Source: Elymus sibiricus (Eukaryota > Streptophyta > Magnoliopsida > Poales > Poaceae). From it: a DNA stretch of 64,000 bases. The notes under the pieces are model-generated. The model did not search any database. It was not told the DNA's origin and saw only the letters and a list, made by a program, of their open reading frames with translations. Both the position numbers and the translations under genes were made by a program. Location: contig CM077665.1 of the NCBI GenBank assembly GCA_039707655.1, forward strand, positions 142,229,148 through 142,293,147, in the 5' to 3' direction. Positions 11,094-22,093 of the stretch are shown here, one piece after another. Position 1 is the stretch's first letter. Each line of letters starts with the position of its first letter.

Positions 11094-11819
11094 ATGGAGA
11101 GCTACATTCTGAACGAAAGAGAGCACTATGATGATGTTCTTAGAGGTCCTTTCCTCATGGAGCTGGTACAAATGATGAAGCTACCGATACCTGAGATCAA
11201 GGTGACTAAAAGGAAGTCTGGATTTTGGGGCGTCAAGATTCAAGTGTTTGGACGTAAAGAAGACCCCGAGACTGAAGACATCAACTATGGCACATTGAAC
11301 CATGAATGTGAGATAGGCATGAACACTGTCGTCCATGATGTTATCGCACGTTTGAGTTATCATCATCGTGCTAAGTTAGGCACCCACTACTTTTGAAGGC
11401 TTGGATGGCAGAAGCCTGATGGAGCACACATCATCCTGACAGACGAACATAAGAGGAAGTTTTTACCTCTGCTGGTGTATAATCAAGAACTAGAGCATTA
11501 CATCAAGAACCTTCAAATGGACCTTCTCGCAGAATTATTTGAGAACGAAGCACTTCGAGAGGACCTCAAGGCCGAGAAGCTGAAGGTAGCCAATCGGAAG
11601 AAACACGATCTCGAGATTCAAAAGCTTCGTCAAGACTTAAAGAACAGTCAGGCCATTGCAGATGCTGGTGATGTTGAAATCCAGAAGCTCAAGAACCAAC
11701 TCCTGGAACTACAGGGACGACATCAGAAAATCCGTGTCAACAGGGATAATCTGGCAGAAGAACTTGAGAAGATCAAGCATGACCAGAAGAAGCCCACTGA
11801 TGATGAAGACATGATATAA
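11094..11819 (+). pseudogene. R1 ORF1: small alpha/beta domain plus long coiled coil, one nonsense codon
   Basis: A single reading frame of about 242 codons has one TGA at 11394-11396. The N-terminal half has a strand-rich stretch (VKIQVFGRKED), then VVHDVIARLSYHH and a THYF block. The order resembles the domain in the two LARD ORFs at 45016-45678 and 46039-46833. The C-terminal half (11475-11819) is a charged heptad-like coiled coil (EIQKLRQDLKNS, then EIQKLKNQLLELQ). It sits between the PBS and the zinc-knuckle gag. No catalytic motif was seen. I do not recognise a named family; a nucleic-acid-binding role is only an inference from position and domain shape. Confidence 0.6.
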
Positions 11820-12043
11820 ACTAGCTTAGTAGTAGCCCCACCATGAGAGAAATAAAGATGAACGCTTTTGCGATTTGTGTGATCGACCATACCAACTTTA
11901 TGTGGGTGGCGATACTATAGTGTTGATTGAACTTTATGAATGTGTGGACTTGAGTTTTTGATGCTTTTGTGTCGTTGAGTTGTTTGTATCTTTTCCCTCT
12001 GTCTCTCTTACCCATCTCATCCCCAAAACCTTGGACCCAATAG

Positions 12044-12960
12044 ATGATGAATGAAGGTGGACTTGTAATCTCTGGACCAATGACCCAGCTGGAGGTAGAA
12101 ATATGGATCCAGAACATCGAGAATCACTTCGGGAGCAGCTTGATTACAAGGAAGTACGAAGTTCAATATGCTCTTCAGTACTTTACCCAAAGGGCTGCAA
12201 TCTGGTGGAAAATGCAATGGAGCAGAAACGTGGGAAGAATTCAAGAAGATTCTGTTGAGATCCCGTCTCATCCAGAAGCGCTGTTATAAATCGATGAAGG
12301 AGCATTGTGCATGCAATATCTGTGGAGAAATAGGACACACCCATGAAGAACACAAGGATGGATGCCCTCATTATGAAGAAAATCACCCACCGGAGGAATG
12401 CCTAACTAGTCTAGTGACTTGTTTCTTCTGCGAAGGAACCACCCACTACCCAGCTTAGTGCCACATTTACCCCAAGGTGCAACAAGTTGTTAAACAGCAG
12501 AAAGAAGCAATGAAGGAAACCTCCAAGAAGTTTTGACAAGAACCTGTGATAAAGGAAGATATTGAAGACCCTGTTGGACCAAACCTAACCAAATTTTTCT
12601 CCAATGCCTCCTACTCATGTGGAGAAGAAGGACATTTTTCACAAGATTGCACGAAGGAAAGCCAAAAGTGTCTGGGAGACTTCCCGGTAGAAAAGGTAGA
12701 GTTTGATCCACATGAAATAGAAGAACTGGTCAGAACGAAGAAGTCCAGGAAGAAGAGAAAGTACACCAGGAAGATCCAAATCCCTGCACATAAGGACCTG
12801 AGTTATATTCCATGTTTTAAATGCTTGGGTCACTATGCCTATATGTGCCCAGGAAAGGAGCCAAGAACCCAAGGAGTAGACATCACTACTACAGAATGGT
12901 CCGAATATGACACATCAATCAGAGACCCTTCGACAAAACTGTGTGCGATGCATGAATCGC
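12044..12960 (+). pseudogene. R1 gag-like protein with zinc knuckles (first part)
   Basis: Begins with a gag-type region (GPMTQLEVEIWIQNIENHF, then AAIWW), shifts frame near 12215, and continues in another frame with CCHC-like knuckles: CNICGEIGH, CFFCEGTTHY, SCGEEGHFSQDC and CFKCLGHYAYMC. Premature stops are at 12456-12458 (TAG) and 12534-12536 (TGA). Basic stretches such as KKSRKKRKY lie between the knuckles. Such proteins package retroelement RNA. The reading is cut at about 12930 by the inserted transposon and appears to resume with another knuckle at 35519. Confidence 0.75.
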
Positions 12961-13330
12961 AAACGGTATAGTGCAAGCTCCATCGCTAATGGCACGAACT
13001 GTGTGCGAAAGTGGATCCATCAAATATGATTCTGAAAGTAGTTGTGTGTGCGATCTATGGCAGACAGTTTGTTCTTATGAACCGTTTGTGATTAGAGAAG
13101 ATAACAGAAGCCGTTTTGAAAACTACATACGTGTGCGAAGTACAGCATACAGTTCACTCGGATAAACTGTGTGTGCTGATATAGCAGAACACAAACGACT
13201 CGGCATAACACGATGTGTGCGATATACAACAAATAGGTTAGTAATGAGAATCGTGTGCGAACACCAGAAATAACACAGACGATTCATAATGACAAGCTGT
13301 GTGTGTTGTGGGCAGACGGTAGCTGCCAAA
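12930..13330. repeat. Left subterminal repeats (GTGTGCGA motif)
   Basis: About nine copies or variants of CTGTGTGCGA/CGTGTGCGA and AACCGTTTG occur in 400 bases. The same words recur near the right end, consistent with protein-binding sites of one transposon. Confidence 0.65.
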
Positions 13331-13640
13331 TAATTGTCAGCGATGGATGAAATAATTACAGACGCTACGTTGGGAAGTGCCGTTTGCCTGTATTAATATC
13401 ACAAATGTTTTATTATTTTGACCGTGTGCCTCCGCATCAGTCTGTCCTCCTCTCTCACGTCTTATCACCGCGTTGCCGCCCGAGTATTCCATTGCATGCT
13501 TCGGCACCGCTTTTGGGTTTTGGCCACGCGCCCGCTCGCTGATCCCGTTCCCGCTCAGAACCGCGCAGGTTCTCGCGCGCAAAACCGTGCTACGATTCTA
13601 GCTTCCTGCCATGCTCGGTGAAATCCTCAATGCTTGCCGG
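13331..13640. other. Transition from subterminal repeats to a gene-like promoter
   Basis: GC content rises toward the TATA box at 13646. No open frame with family resemblance was found. Confidence 0.4.
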
Positions 13641-13645
13641 CCTGC

Positions 13646-13653
13646 TATATAAA
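13646..13653 (+). promoter_or_regulatory. TATA box upstream of the 13733 ORF
   Basis: TATATAAA is followed by CCCTCAC and a C-rich leader, with the ATG about 80 bases downstream. This is the spacing of a plant class II promoter. Confidence 0.55.
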
Positions 13654-13732
13654 CCCTCACGGCCGGCGACTCCACATTGCCTTCATCCCCCCTCCCCGTA
13701 GCTTGTCTAGTTTGCTTCTCCCCCAATCGCCA

Positions 13733-14314
13733 ATGGCACCGGCCATTCGTCATCGCCCAGCCACTCCACCAGAGGACAGCTCCAGCTGTGAGGCTTCACC
13801 GCGTCAGCTCGGTAGTCCTCTGAAGCGTGTAGTGGACGTGGCATCCCTGGTGGGTGTGCGCACGCCACCAACTACACGCTCCACCACCGCTGCCTGAAGG
13901 CAGCTGCTGCCGGTGGCCGCCGTGGCCGCCGCCGGGGCCGCCACCCCACCGTCGTCCGTCTTTGCCATGACCCCGCCGTCAGGCTGCGGGGTCATAACTT
14001 GCGTCACCACCAAGGCCTGAATGCGGGAGGTGGAGTCCGCCAAAGGCCCGCCGCCGGGCTTCTGCGTCGCAACCCTTGCGCGCTACATCTACTTCCTAGA
14101 GAAGGAGGTGGAGCGCCAGGTCGCGGACGCAAAGAAGCTCACCGACGCCATGGCCAGAGGAGAAGCCGCAGCGGTGGCACGGAATGCCGAGATCTAAGCA
14201 GAGTCCCGTCGCTTCGAGGAGGGGCATCTTGAGCGTCGGAGGGCAGCACTGGCAGGCAACGGACACGTCTCTGCCAACTCGTCGGCAGGCTCCTCCTCCA
14301 CTTGCTCTTCCTGA
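13733..14314 (+). pseudogene. Unknown Ala/Pro-rich protein with coiled coil, three in-frame nonsense codons
   Basis: One reading frame runs from ATG 13733 to TGA 14312-14314, broken by TGA 13895-13897, TGA 14018-14020 and a TAA near 14195. The N-terminal third is Pro/Ser-rich (PAIRHRPATPPED). The middle has an Ala-rich stretch. The last part looks helical and charged (YIYFLEKEVERQVADAKK, then RRFEEGHLERRRAAL). Preservation of a single frame through stops, with a TATA box and leader upstream, argues for a former real gene. I do not recognise the family. It is carried inside the second DNA transposon. Confidence 0.5.
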
Positions 14315-14989
14315 GCGCGCTCGATTCTGCTAGAAGTAGTACAAAGCCCCTCCGTAGTACTAGTATTTAGGGGCTATTTTGTTCAGTTCATCTAACTATA
14401 GATATGGTTGAACTGTAGCACGTACTTTAATTAGCTAGTATATAGTTGAACTAGCTAATTCAGTACGTGGTTCGCAACAATTGGGAAAAAGTTTGTTCGG
14501 TTCAGCTGTCGAGTTGAACTGTATTGTACAAAGACCAATGCTTAATGTATGAATGAAATCCATGTTTAAAGTGAATTTTAGTTGCAAAATTACACCGTAA
14601 TTGTGATTTTGTTTCTGCAATACTTGACAAATGCCAGTGCTATAATGTTGACAAATGCCAGTGTTACTAGATCGACAGATACCAATGTTTCCGATTTGAC
14701 ACATGGCAATTTACCTAGTATGATAGATGCAAATCTTCCTGGATTGTCTATACTAGGCACACGGATCATATTTGAGAAACGTTTGCGATGACACATTGGA
14801 CCAATCCTTCGCGCCAATATTTTGACTTGGCTAACGGGCGAAGGAAAGATAGTTGTCGATCTTAAAATGGGTATTCAACCTGAACCGTTTGTGATGTGTG
14901 TTCATTCAGATAAAACTATGATGGTTTTTTGTTTGCTATGTGAATTCAGAGATAAATGCTTAGTTCATCAAACCATAGATTTCATTCAG
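14315..14989. other. AT-rich intergenic sequence in the second transposon
   Basis: Contains a short direct repeat (TTGACAAATGCCAGTG, 14623-14664). No gene was recognised. Confidence 0.4.
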
Positions 14990-15688
14990 TCAATCTTTCA
15001 CTTTACATTCATACAATCGAGATACGATATAAAGAAAACTAGTTGCGGTGGCAGCGGCGGCCTCCCGCGGCAGCATTCTCGTGCTCCGGGGCGCAGTTGT
15101 ACAGTCCTTCAACCGAGACCAGAATGTTATGGACTTCACAATCAAAGAGCCGGTCGTCGCGCAATCGATGGGCGCGGGGCCGGGGGCGGCGACTAGCGGC
15201 GCTGCGAGAAAGCTGTCAGCGGCGGTGGCCCAATCCGCTGAGGGGGCCGTGACGGGTGCAGGCGCACGCATGGGCATGGATGCGGTGGGTGCAGGCGCGT
15301 GCAAGGAGTCGGGCGTCGTCGGTGCGGGCACGCGCATTGGGACCGGCATGCCATGTGCAAGGGCGCGCACGAGCACGGGGGCAGGAGGAGGCGTTGGCGC
15401 TTGCACGTACACGAGCTCACGCGGGTCGGCGGGGACCTCGCTGACACCCACGGTTTCCAGCGCTGCGATGATGCTGGATGACCAGCCCGTCAATGCCACA
15501 GGGATGATGGCTGGCGCGGGCGCGGTGATGGTTGATGGCGAGTGCGTCGGGGCAGCATCCGCTACGGCATGCAACTCTTCCAGGGCCATGCCCATGGCGT
15601 CCCATTTTTCTTTATAGTCTATCTCTTCCGGCTCGTTGTCAACTTCACCAAACCGGAAGACTAGTGGCATATGATCCTTCTGCACCAT
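14990..15688 (-). CDS. Hypothetical Pro/Ala-rich protein, 232 residues
   Basis: The ORF starts at ATG 15688 (minus strand) with a non-repetitive acidic N-terminus (FRFGEVDNEPEEIDYKEKWD). It then passes into Ala/Pro repeats (residues 45-150, such as HAPAPTASMPMRAPAP) and ends with a mixed tail (GSLIVKSITFWSRLKDC). The opposite strand also has a 189-residue open frame over 15048-15617. I prefer the minus frame for its globular-looking N-terminus, but both are possible because the DNA is GC-rich. No family recognised. It lies divergent to the 13733 pseudogene within the transposon. Confidence 0.35.
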   Translation of the reverse strand: MVQKDHMPLVFRFGEVDNEPEEIDYKEKWDAMGMALEELHAVADAAPTHSPSTITAPAPAIIPVALTGWSSSIIAALETVGVSEVPADPRELVYVQAPTPPPAPVLVRALAHGMPVPMRVPAPTTPDSLHAPAPTASMPMRAPAPVTAPSADWATAADSFLAAPLVAAPGPAPIDCATTGSLIVKSITFWSRLKDCTTAPRSTRMLPREAAAATATSFLYIVSRLYECKVKD

Positions 15689-16269
15689 GGCGTAGGTCGC
15701 CGTGGAGGTGTGAAGATGGAGGGGAATGTGAGGCGAAGATATATGGAGGATTGTGAGTGAGTGGGCAGTAAAGCCGCCTATTAAACAGCGGCTCGGGCGC
15801 CATTAATGGACATCTTGGAAGCGAGGAGGGCGGATACGAAGGTCAAAGGGCTCGATTCCCGGTGAGTCTTCGGCGTACTGCCCGCACGCCTCCCGGTGAG
15901 CCTGCGCGGCGGATGCCAGCTCGCACGCCTCCTGTCAACTCAAGCAGCTGCTCTCACGGCACCTCCTAAGCCCTAGCCAATAAAAGAGTGCGACTCTTGG
16001 CAGCACGTAAAGGGCAGTAGAACACCAACGGTTTGAAACTAATGTAACCGTTTGCGTGGAAATGTGACAGTTCTTTGTTCCAAAAAGCTTTTGTTTGCTA
16101 TTAATGACACGAAAAATACCACAACATATTTGTGCTATATAATGACGCCATGCCAAATTTCTTGAATTTTGTGTGAGTTCTAGATTTACTATAATTTAAC
16201 TAATATTCTCAATGTTGGCTCTAAAAGAAAATATATATTAAAAAACGAGTCTCGGATCGGAAAACAAAA
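15689..16269. other. Flank between the 15688 ORF and the tandem array
   Basis: Contains a GC-rich patch (15770-15960) and then AT-rich sequence. No supported gene. Confidence 0.4.
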
Positions 16270-18560
16270 TGCTATGACGCCTTTATGTGTCGTGTTCATG
16301 AAACCATGCCAAGTTTCATCAATCTCTTGACGAGTTTTTGATTTACATGATTTAAAACCCTAGTTTTTCAATGTTTCTGTGGCTGAGCCAAGACCCCGAG
16401 ATGTTTGAAATTCATTCACATGTCTTGCATGGGACCTAAAGATGCATGCACACTAATATGGTTTTCAACCCATTTCGATGCACCGGACCTTCTGATTGTA
16501 GTTCGTATTTGAATTGTGCACGTTAAATAATGCATATAAAAGTCCATTAATGTATAAAAAGGCCAAATGAACCATGAATATTTTCATATTTTGGCACGAC
16601 ACTCTCATTTTGGTATATGTTGCCTATAGAAATAGTTCAAGACGAGAAGAGGCAGTGGATGTCGATTCGCCCAGATAAGGTGACACATTCCATATCGAAA
16701 CAACAAAGCTTCACATGATAATTAATCTTTGGTTTGTGCGGGGCTTGTGCCAAAACTTGTCCCAAATTGGACATTATTTTACCAGGGCACATATGGGTCA
16801 TGTATGTTATGACACCATGCCAAGTTTCATGAATTTTCTGACTAGTTTTTGAGTTACACCTGATTTAAAACCTGATTTTCTCAATATTTCTGTGGCCGAG
16901 CCAAGACCGGGAGATGTTTGAAATTCATTCCCATATATTGCATGGGATCCTAAAGATGCATGTACACTTATACGGTTTTCAACCCATTTAGATGCATCGG
17001 ACCTTCTGATTGTAGTTCAAATTTGAATTATGCACGTTAAATAATGCATATAAAAGTCGATTAATGTATAAAAAGGACAAACGAACCATGTATAATTTCA
17101 TATTTTGACACGATACTCTCATTTTGGTATATGTTGCCTATAAAAATAGTTCAAGACGAGAAGAGGCAGCGAATGTCGATTCGCCCACATAAGGTGACAC
17201 ATTCCATATTGAAGCAACAAAGCTTAACGTGATAATTAATCTTTGGTTTGTACCTGGTTTGTGCCAAAACTTGTCCCAAATTGGACATTATTTTACCAGG
17301 GCACATATGAGCCATGCATGTTATGACACCATGCCAAGTTTCATGAATTTTCTGACTAGTTTTTGATTTACACATGATTTAAAACCCGTGTTTCTCAGTG
17401 TTTCTATGGCCGAGCCAGGACCGCGAGATGATTGAAATTCATTCCCATATATTGCATGGGATCCTAAAGATGCATGTACACTTATACGGTTTTCAACCCC
17501 TTTTGATGCACCGTACCTTGTGAATGTAGTTCAAATTTGAATTACCCACGTTAAATAATGCATATAAAAGTCAATTAATGTATAAAAAGCCCAAACGAAC
17601 CATGTATAATTTCATATTTTGGAACGACACTCATTTTGGTATATGTTGCCTCTAGAAATATATAGTTCAACACGAGAAGAGGCAGCGGATGTCGATTCGC
17701 CCACATAAGGTGACGCGTTCCTTATCGAAACCACAAAAGCTAGCTTGCCCTGAGTAGCTGAGGTTTGCAAGGGCTTGTGCCAATACTTGTCCCAAATCGT
17801 TCAATTTATCACCAGGACACATATGAGCCATGCCATGACACCATGCCAAGTTTCCTGATTTTCCGACGAGTTTTTGATTTATACATGAATGTAAAACCAA
17901 GTTTCTCAATGTATGTGGCCGAGTTAAGACCCCGAGATGTTTGAAATCCATTCCCACATCTTGCATGGGGCCCAAAGTAGCAATGGACACTTATATGACT
18001 TTTCAACCCATTTTGATGCACCGGACCTTGTGATTTTAGTTCAAATTTTAATTATCCACATTGTGTGCCTAGAGAACTGAATTAACGTATGAAAATGAGA
18101 AAAGAACCCTAAATAATTCCATATTTTAGCAAGACACTCTTACTGGTGCGAGTTGCCTCTAACAAAAGTTCATGGCGAGAAGATAAGCGGATGTCGTTTT
18201 GCCTACGTAAGGTGACATTTTCCTTATCGGGACCTCAAAGATTGAAGTGAGAAGCTCTGCTTTGTAAGGGACTTGTGGCTAAAATTGTCCCATGTTGGAC
18301 AATTTTTTTACCATGGCACATATGTGCCATGTCATGACAACATTTGTGCTCGAGCCAAGATGCCGAGATGTTTGAAGTTCATTCCCATTTATTGCCCGTC
18401 ACCTAAAGATGAAGGCATGGACACTAATATGATTTTTCATCCCATTTTGATGCACGACATTGGGACGGTAGTTCAAATTTGAATTATACACATTAAATGT
18501 CTAGAAAACTCCATTAATTTATAAAAATGCCAAACAAACCCTGAATAATTCCATATTTTA
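16270..18560. repeat. Tandem array, period about 512 bp, 4 to 4.5 copies
   Basis: The anchor CCATGCCAAGTTT recurs at about 16303, 16814, 17329 and 17841, with a diverged fifth unit near 18340. Each unit also carries the words CGAGATGTTTGAAATTCATT, TTCAACCCATTT, GTTCAAATTTGAAT and GATGTCGATTCGCCCACA in the same order. Divergence rises toward the right. The array is AT-rich and non-coding; short ORFs within it are chance. It lies between the cargo ORFs of the second transposon. Confidence 0.9.
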
Positions 18561-18850
18561 GCACGACACAGCTATTCGTCAGCGTTCACTGCACATAAAT
18601 CTTATTGCAATCCAAACACCGTCCTTTGTCGAATTAACCTCACTTTTTGTTTTAAAAACATTTTGAAAATTAAGTCTTTCACAAATAATTGATAATCATG
18701 AATCGTGTGTGATGCAGTACAAAATATCTTGGGCCAATCCTCGTAATGAATGGCTTAGGCCAGAAGCTTCGTCGTCTGTAGTACACTGCCGGGCAGTTTA
18801 CCACACTGACTCCTCAGACCATTTTACTTTTCAATCGTCCCCGGTGAAAG

Positions 18851-19460
18851 ATGGGGACGTGGATCCCCGTCGTGAGGGCAACTTCGGCAACCGACTCCGG
18901 CCCGAGCGCGGCCGCATCAGCCATGAGTGCGCTCTCGACATGTTTGAACGCGGCCGCTACCTCCGACAGAACGGATGCAGGAACCGAAAGGGCAGCTGCT
19001 GCAGCTGAGAGGGCGGCAATAACAACCGCGACGGGGATAGCAAATGGCGAGAATGGCACATCAGCTGTCAGTTCCTCGGCGATCGCCGTAGCCCTGATGG
19101 CGGACGCCCAGTCCCATCTCGAGGCCGCCCATGCCCATCTCGTGTCGGTCGCTACACAAATCACATCTGCCTTCTCCGACACCGGTCGACAACCCACCTC
19201 TGTTGAGTTGGTAATTGTTGAGTGTGCTCTAGCAGGCGTCCGTTCGTCAGCGGCCTCCCTAGCCAAGATTGTGGCCGTCCATGCCCGGAGCAAGGCCGCC
19301 CACGGTGCACGAAGACTGTGAGATGCTGGAGCATGTGGCGATGGATCTCCTTTCCCCAGAGTTCGTCAAGCGGGAGCTTGTCATCGAGGAGGCGGCGGAG
19401 ATCGACGAATGCCAGGCGGAATATTATTCTCTGTCGAGAGCGATGGTGTTTTGTTAGAGT
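18851..19460 (+). pseudogene. Unknown Ala-rich protein, frameshifted near its end
   Basis: The frame from ATG 18851 encodes 156 mostly Ala/Ser/Thr-rich residues, including a helical stretch (MADAQSHLEAAHAHLVSV), and stops at 19321. A second frame over 19269-19457 reads on with an acidic, protein-like segment (EHVAMDLLSPEFVKRELVI, then EAAEIDECQAEYYSL), so a frameshift near 19290-19320 is likely. The opposite strand is also open and cannot be fully excluded. No family recognised. Confidence 0.4.
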
Positions 19461-20187
19461 AATGTTTAAGTCAATTAATTAATGTTTATTAGTTGATCGA
19501 TTAAGTAAGTGCGGGCAGTGTTGTAGGCTCTTTTGTGTAGTACTCAAATTTGCAAGTGTTGTTAAACTAAACAATGACCAATGTAACGAGGGAAATTCGG
19601 ACCAAAATTTGCCGCCGTATCCGCATTTTCTCTTCCAAATGAACATGAAATGCAAGTACCGTGTGCAATGTAGTATCCGATATCTTACGCCGGAAGCTTG
19701 GAGACCAAAATTTCCACGTTCAGTCTCATCACACACGGGATAAACTATAGGATATGTTTGTGTTGTTGAATATCGCACACAGTTATGGTAATGGTATTGT
19801 GTCCGATGTGACTGTGCGCGCTACTTTTTTGCCTCACCGAACGAAATTTTGGGCTGCCGTGCAAATTTCTACCTCCCCCGCCCCTCGTACCAACCAAAAG
19901 CCACAATTCCCATTCCCCTGCTCCCCCTTCATTTCCTAAGTTCAAACCTTCACTGCTTGCTTGCAGCGCCGCCTCCTCGCCGGCGACGCTCCTTCCTGCT
20001 GCTCGGCCTCATCATGCTAGTCATAGTCAGGTAATCCAAACCTTCCCCATACCCCTCCCCCCTCGACCCCCTCCTCCTCCATTCCACATGGCCCGACCGC
20101 CGGCGCGACACATTCCACCAAAATCACCGGCCCCACCCCCCACATAATCACCGTCGAAAGACATGGTGCACGCAGTATAGCCAGGAT
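19461..20187. other. Promoter-like intergenic region before the 20188 ORF
   Basis: AT-rich at first, then a C-rich leader-like stretch (19850-20140) with splice-donor-like CAGGTAATC near 20029. This resembles a plant 5' leader with an intron. Confidence 0.4.
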
Positions 20188-20598
20188 ATGAAGGAGCACC
20201 TGGTAGCAGAGAAGCAAATCACGACCGCACGCGCGGATGAGGCTGCGATGGATGCCATGCGTGCTAATCCCCAGATTTTAGAGCAGCATCTAGACGTCAA
20301 GGCCACCGTCGACGCCTCACGCGTGGACGCCGCCATGCGGTTAGCTGCTTTGAACAACAACTCATGGTGTTTTCTCCAGGGCTCCGCTGTTGCCTTCGAT
20401 GACGACTCCGATTTGTTTTCTCAGCGTGCCCGTGCTTTACTCAACTCCATAGCAGGCAGGTTGGTGCCCGGACAGGCTGAGGCAAGTCACCACTATGATG
20501 AAGGCACCCACGATGTGGAGGCCTCGCCCTCGTCCGAGCCCAACGTTATCGATATCTCCAACGACGAGGAATATCTTGTTTTTAAGCTAAATTACTAA
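20188..20598 (+). CDS. Hypothetical acidic protein, possibly 5' coding exon of the B3-like gene
   Basis: This 136-residue open frame has a helical N-terminal part (EKQITTARADEAAMDAM, then ILEQHLDVKATVDASRVDAA) and an acidic C-terminus (EPNVIDISNDEEYLVF). It lies 0.4 kb upstream of the B3-like exons on the same strand, and may be either an upstream exon or a separate ORF. No family recognised. Confidence 0.4.
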   Translation: MKEHLVAEKQITTARADEAAMDAMRANPQILEQHLDVKATVDASRVDAAMRLAALNNNSWCFLQGSAVAFDDDSDLFSQRARALLNSIAGRLVPGQAEASHHYDEGTHDVEASPSSEPNVIDISNDEEYLVFKLNY

Positions 20599-20989
20599 TG
20601 ACCTGTGTTCAGCTAGCTACGCCTATTACGCATGGTTGTTTTACCTGCTACATGTGCTGCTCCTGCCTTTCCTTAAGAAACTCTAGTGAAATATGCAATG
20701 TAAAGCTAGTATGCAATCTGACCTTCTACTACTATGTTGTATTATGCAATGTGATGCTCAGTTAACTGTTTGGTTCAGTTGTTTTGGTGATCATCTGCAA
20801 TGTGATGTTCAATTATTGTTGGTACAATTTTGTTTTGTTATGCATGTGAAACCTACAATTGCTATATTTCATAGTTCTTAGCACGCTTGGCTTTTCCATG
20901 TGGCTTGAATTCATATGTTGGATATGCAATGCGTTTATCTTTCATTCATAGATTTTACTGATCAATATCTATTCTTAAACACGTTACAG

Positions 20990-21647
20990 GGGGAACAATG
21001 GGAGACACTGAGGTTTACCATCAAGGTTTGCACTTTCATGATCCTTTGGCTAATAGCACATTATTGTGCAATTGCAGGAACCATTCTAATATTTAGGTTT
21101 CTAACAATAATTTGGTCTTGCACATGTAGGTCCTGTCGTAAGAGCTTTAGACCCACTGTTCGACCCATTTTGCATGTGGGGAAATCATGTGTTCATGAAT
21201 ATCAGTCAAATCAAGAAACTCAGAAAGATTGTTAAGATAAAGAAACTTGCGACGGAAAACAACAAGCTGTTTGTCTGCACAATGAACAAGACATCAGTGA
21301 ACAATAGGATGGTACTATCTCTTTTACCTTGTCTTTTTTCCCTTTGTGACATTTCAATTTTTAGAAACGCAATTTACGCATATCTTTGTTTCCAGTCCTT
21401 TCCAAAGCAGTTTATTGATGAGTACGTCTCAAACCACCTGTATGGTTAAGAGGCGAGGAAGGTATTCATAAAGCACCCACGGTATAATCTTGAAGTCTTC
21501 CTCAAGAGAATGAAGGATCGGCGGGCAACCATCCACATGCACTGGCATAAAGTTGCAAGAACCTTCGACATCAGTGAAGGCTCAATATTTGCCTTCCGCT
21601 TCAACAGTTTTCTAGACGAGATTCATCTGTCTATATACTATATATGA
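20990..21647 (+). pseudogene. B3 DNA-binding-domain-like gene, exons with introns and one nonsense codon
   Basis: Candidate exons are 20990-21025 (ends before GTTTGC), 21130-21311 (acceptor TGTAG, donor GTACTA) and 21396-21647 (acceptor TTTCCAG). The last exon reads SFPKQFIDEYVSNHLYG, then a TAA, then KVFIKHPRYNLEVFLKR, ATIHMHWHKVARTFDIS, EGSIFAFRF and DEIHLSIYYI. That pattern of FP..F, strand-rich core and EGD/EGS-like .F.F matches plant B3 transcription-factor domains (REM/VRN1-like group). The exon at 21130-21311 is basic (KKLRKIVKIKKLATENNK). One in-frame TAA interrupts the domain. It is cargo of the second transposon; whether captured from the host or a resident TE gene is open. Confidence 0.6.
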
Positions 21648-22088
21648 TGCTATTTTCCAAAGGTTTTAGATGTTGCATGTGAAACACGGTCCTGTCGTGT
21701 AATTGGGTAGCAAGGTAGTATATGCCTATATGATGTCGTACTCTGATGTATTTCTATTATGAAATCCTGGTTGCCATAATACGAAATGAAATATATTGTG
21801 TGCTTGATATGAAGTATCAATTTGTTTACTAGATGGATTATAAATAATAGAGCAATTAGCCTGATTATTGGGGTTTCATATTGCAGACGGTTTGTCATAG
21901 AACACCGTCAGCAGTGACCTCAACAAACCCACACGCTTGCTGGAAAATTGGCGTGTTGGATCAGTGAACAATCACACACAAATTCTGGGCGCAAACTATG
22001 TGTGTTAGAAAACCCATTGGCAAACGTTTTCACATAAAATGTGTGTGTGATGGACAGCCCTATGCCATACAGTTTCTTCTAGGCACCG
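21648..22088. repeat. Right subterminal region of the second transposon, inner part
   Basis: AT-rich 3' flank, then from about 21880 repeated GTGTGTG, AAACTATGTGTG and ACCGTCAG-type words like those at 12930-13330. It is interrupted by the gypsy insertion after 22093. Confidence 0.55.
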
Positions 22089-22093
22089 TGCGT
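22089..22093. repeat. Target-site duplication of gypsy A (TGCGT), left copy
   Basis: TGCGT directly precedes the left LTR and is repeated at 35167-35171 directly after the right LTR, proving a single insertion event into the second DNA transposon. Confidence 0.9.

Noticed and set aside
15048..15617. 189-residue plus-strand ORF opposite the 14990-15688 ORF
   Set aside because: Low-complexity Ala/Gly composition; judged the less likely strand, though not excluded.
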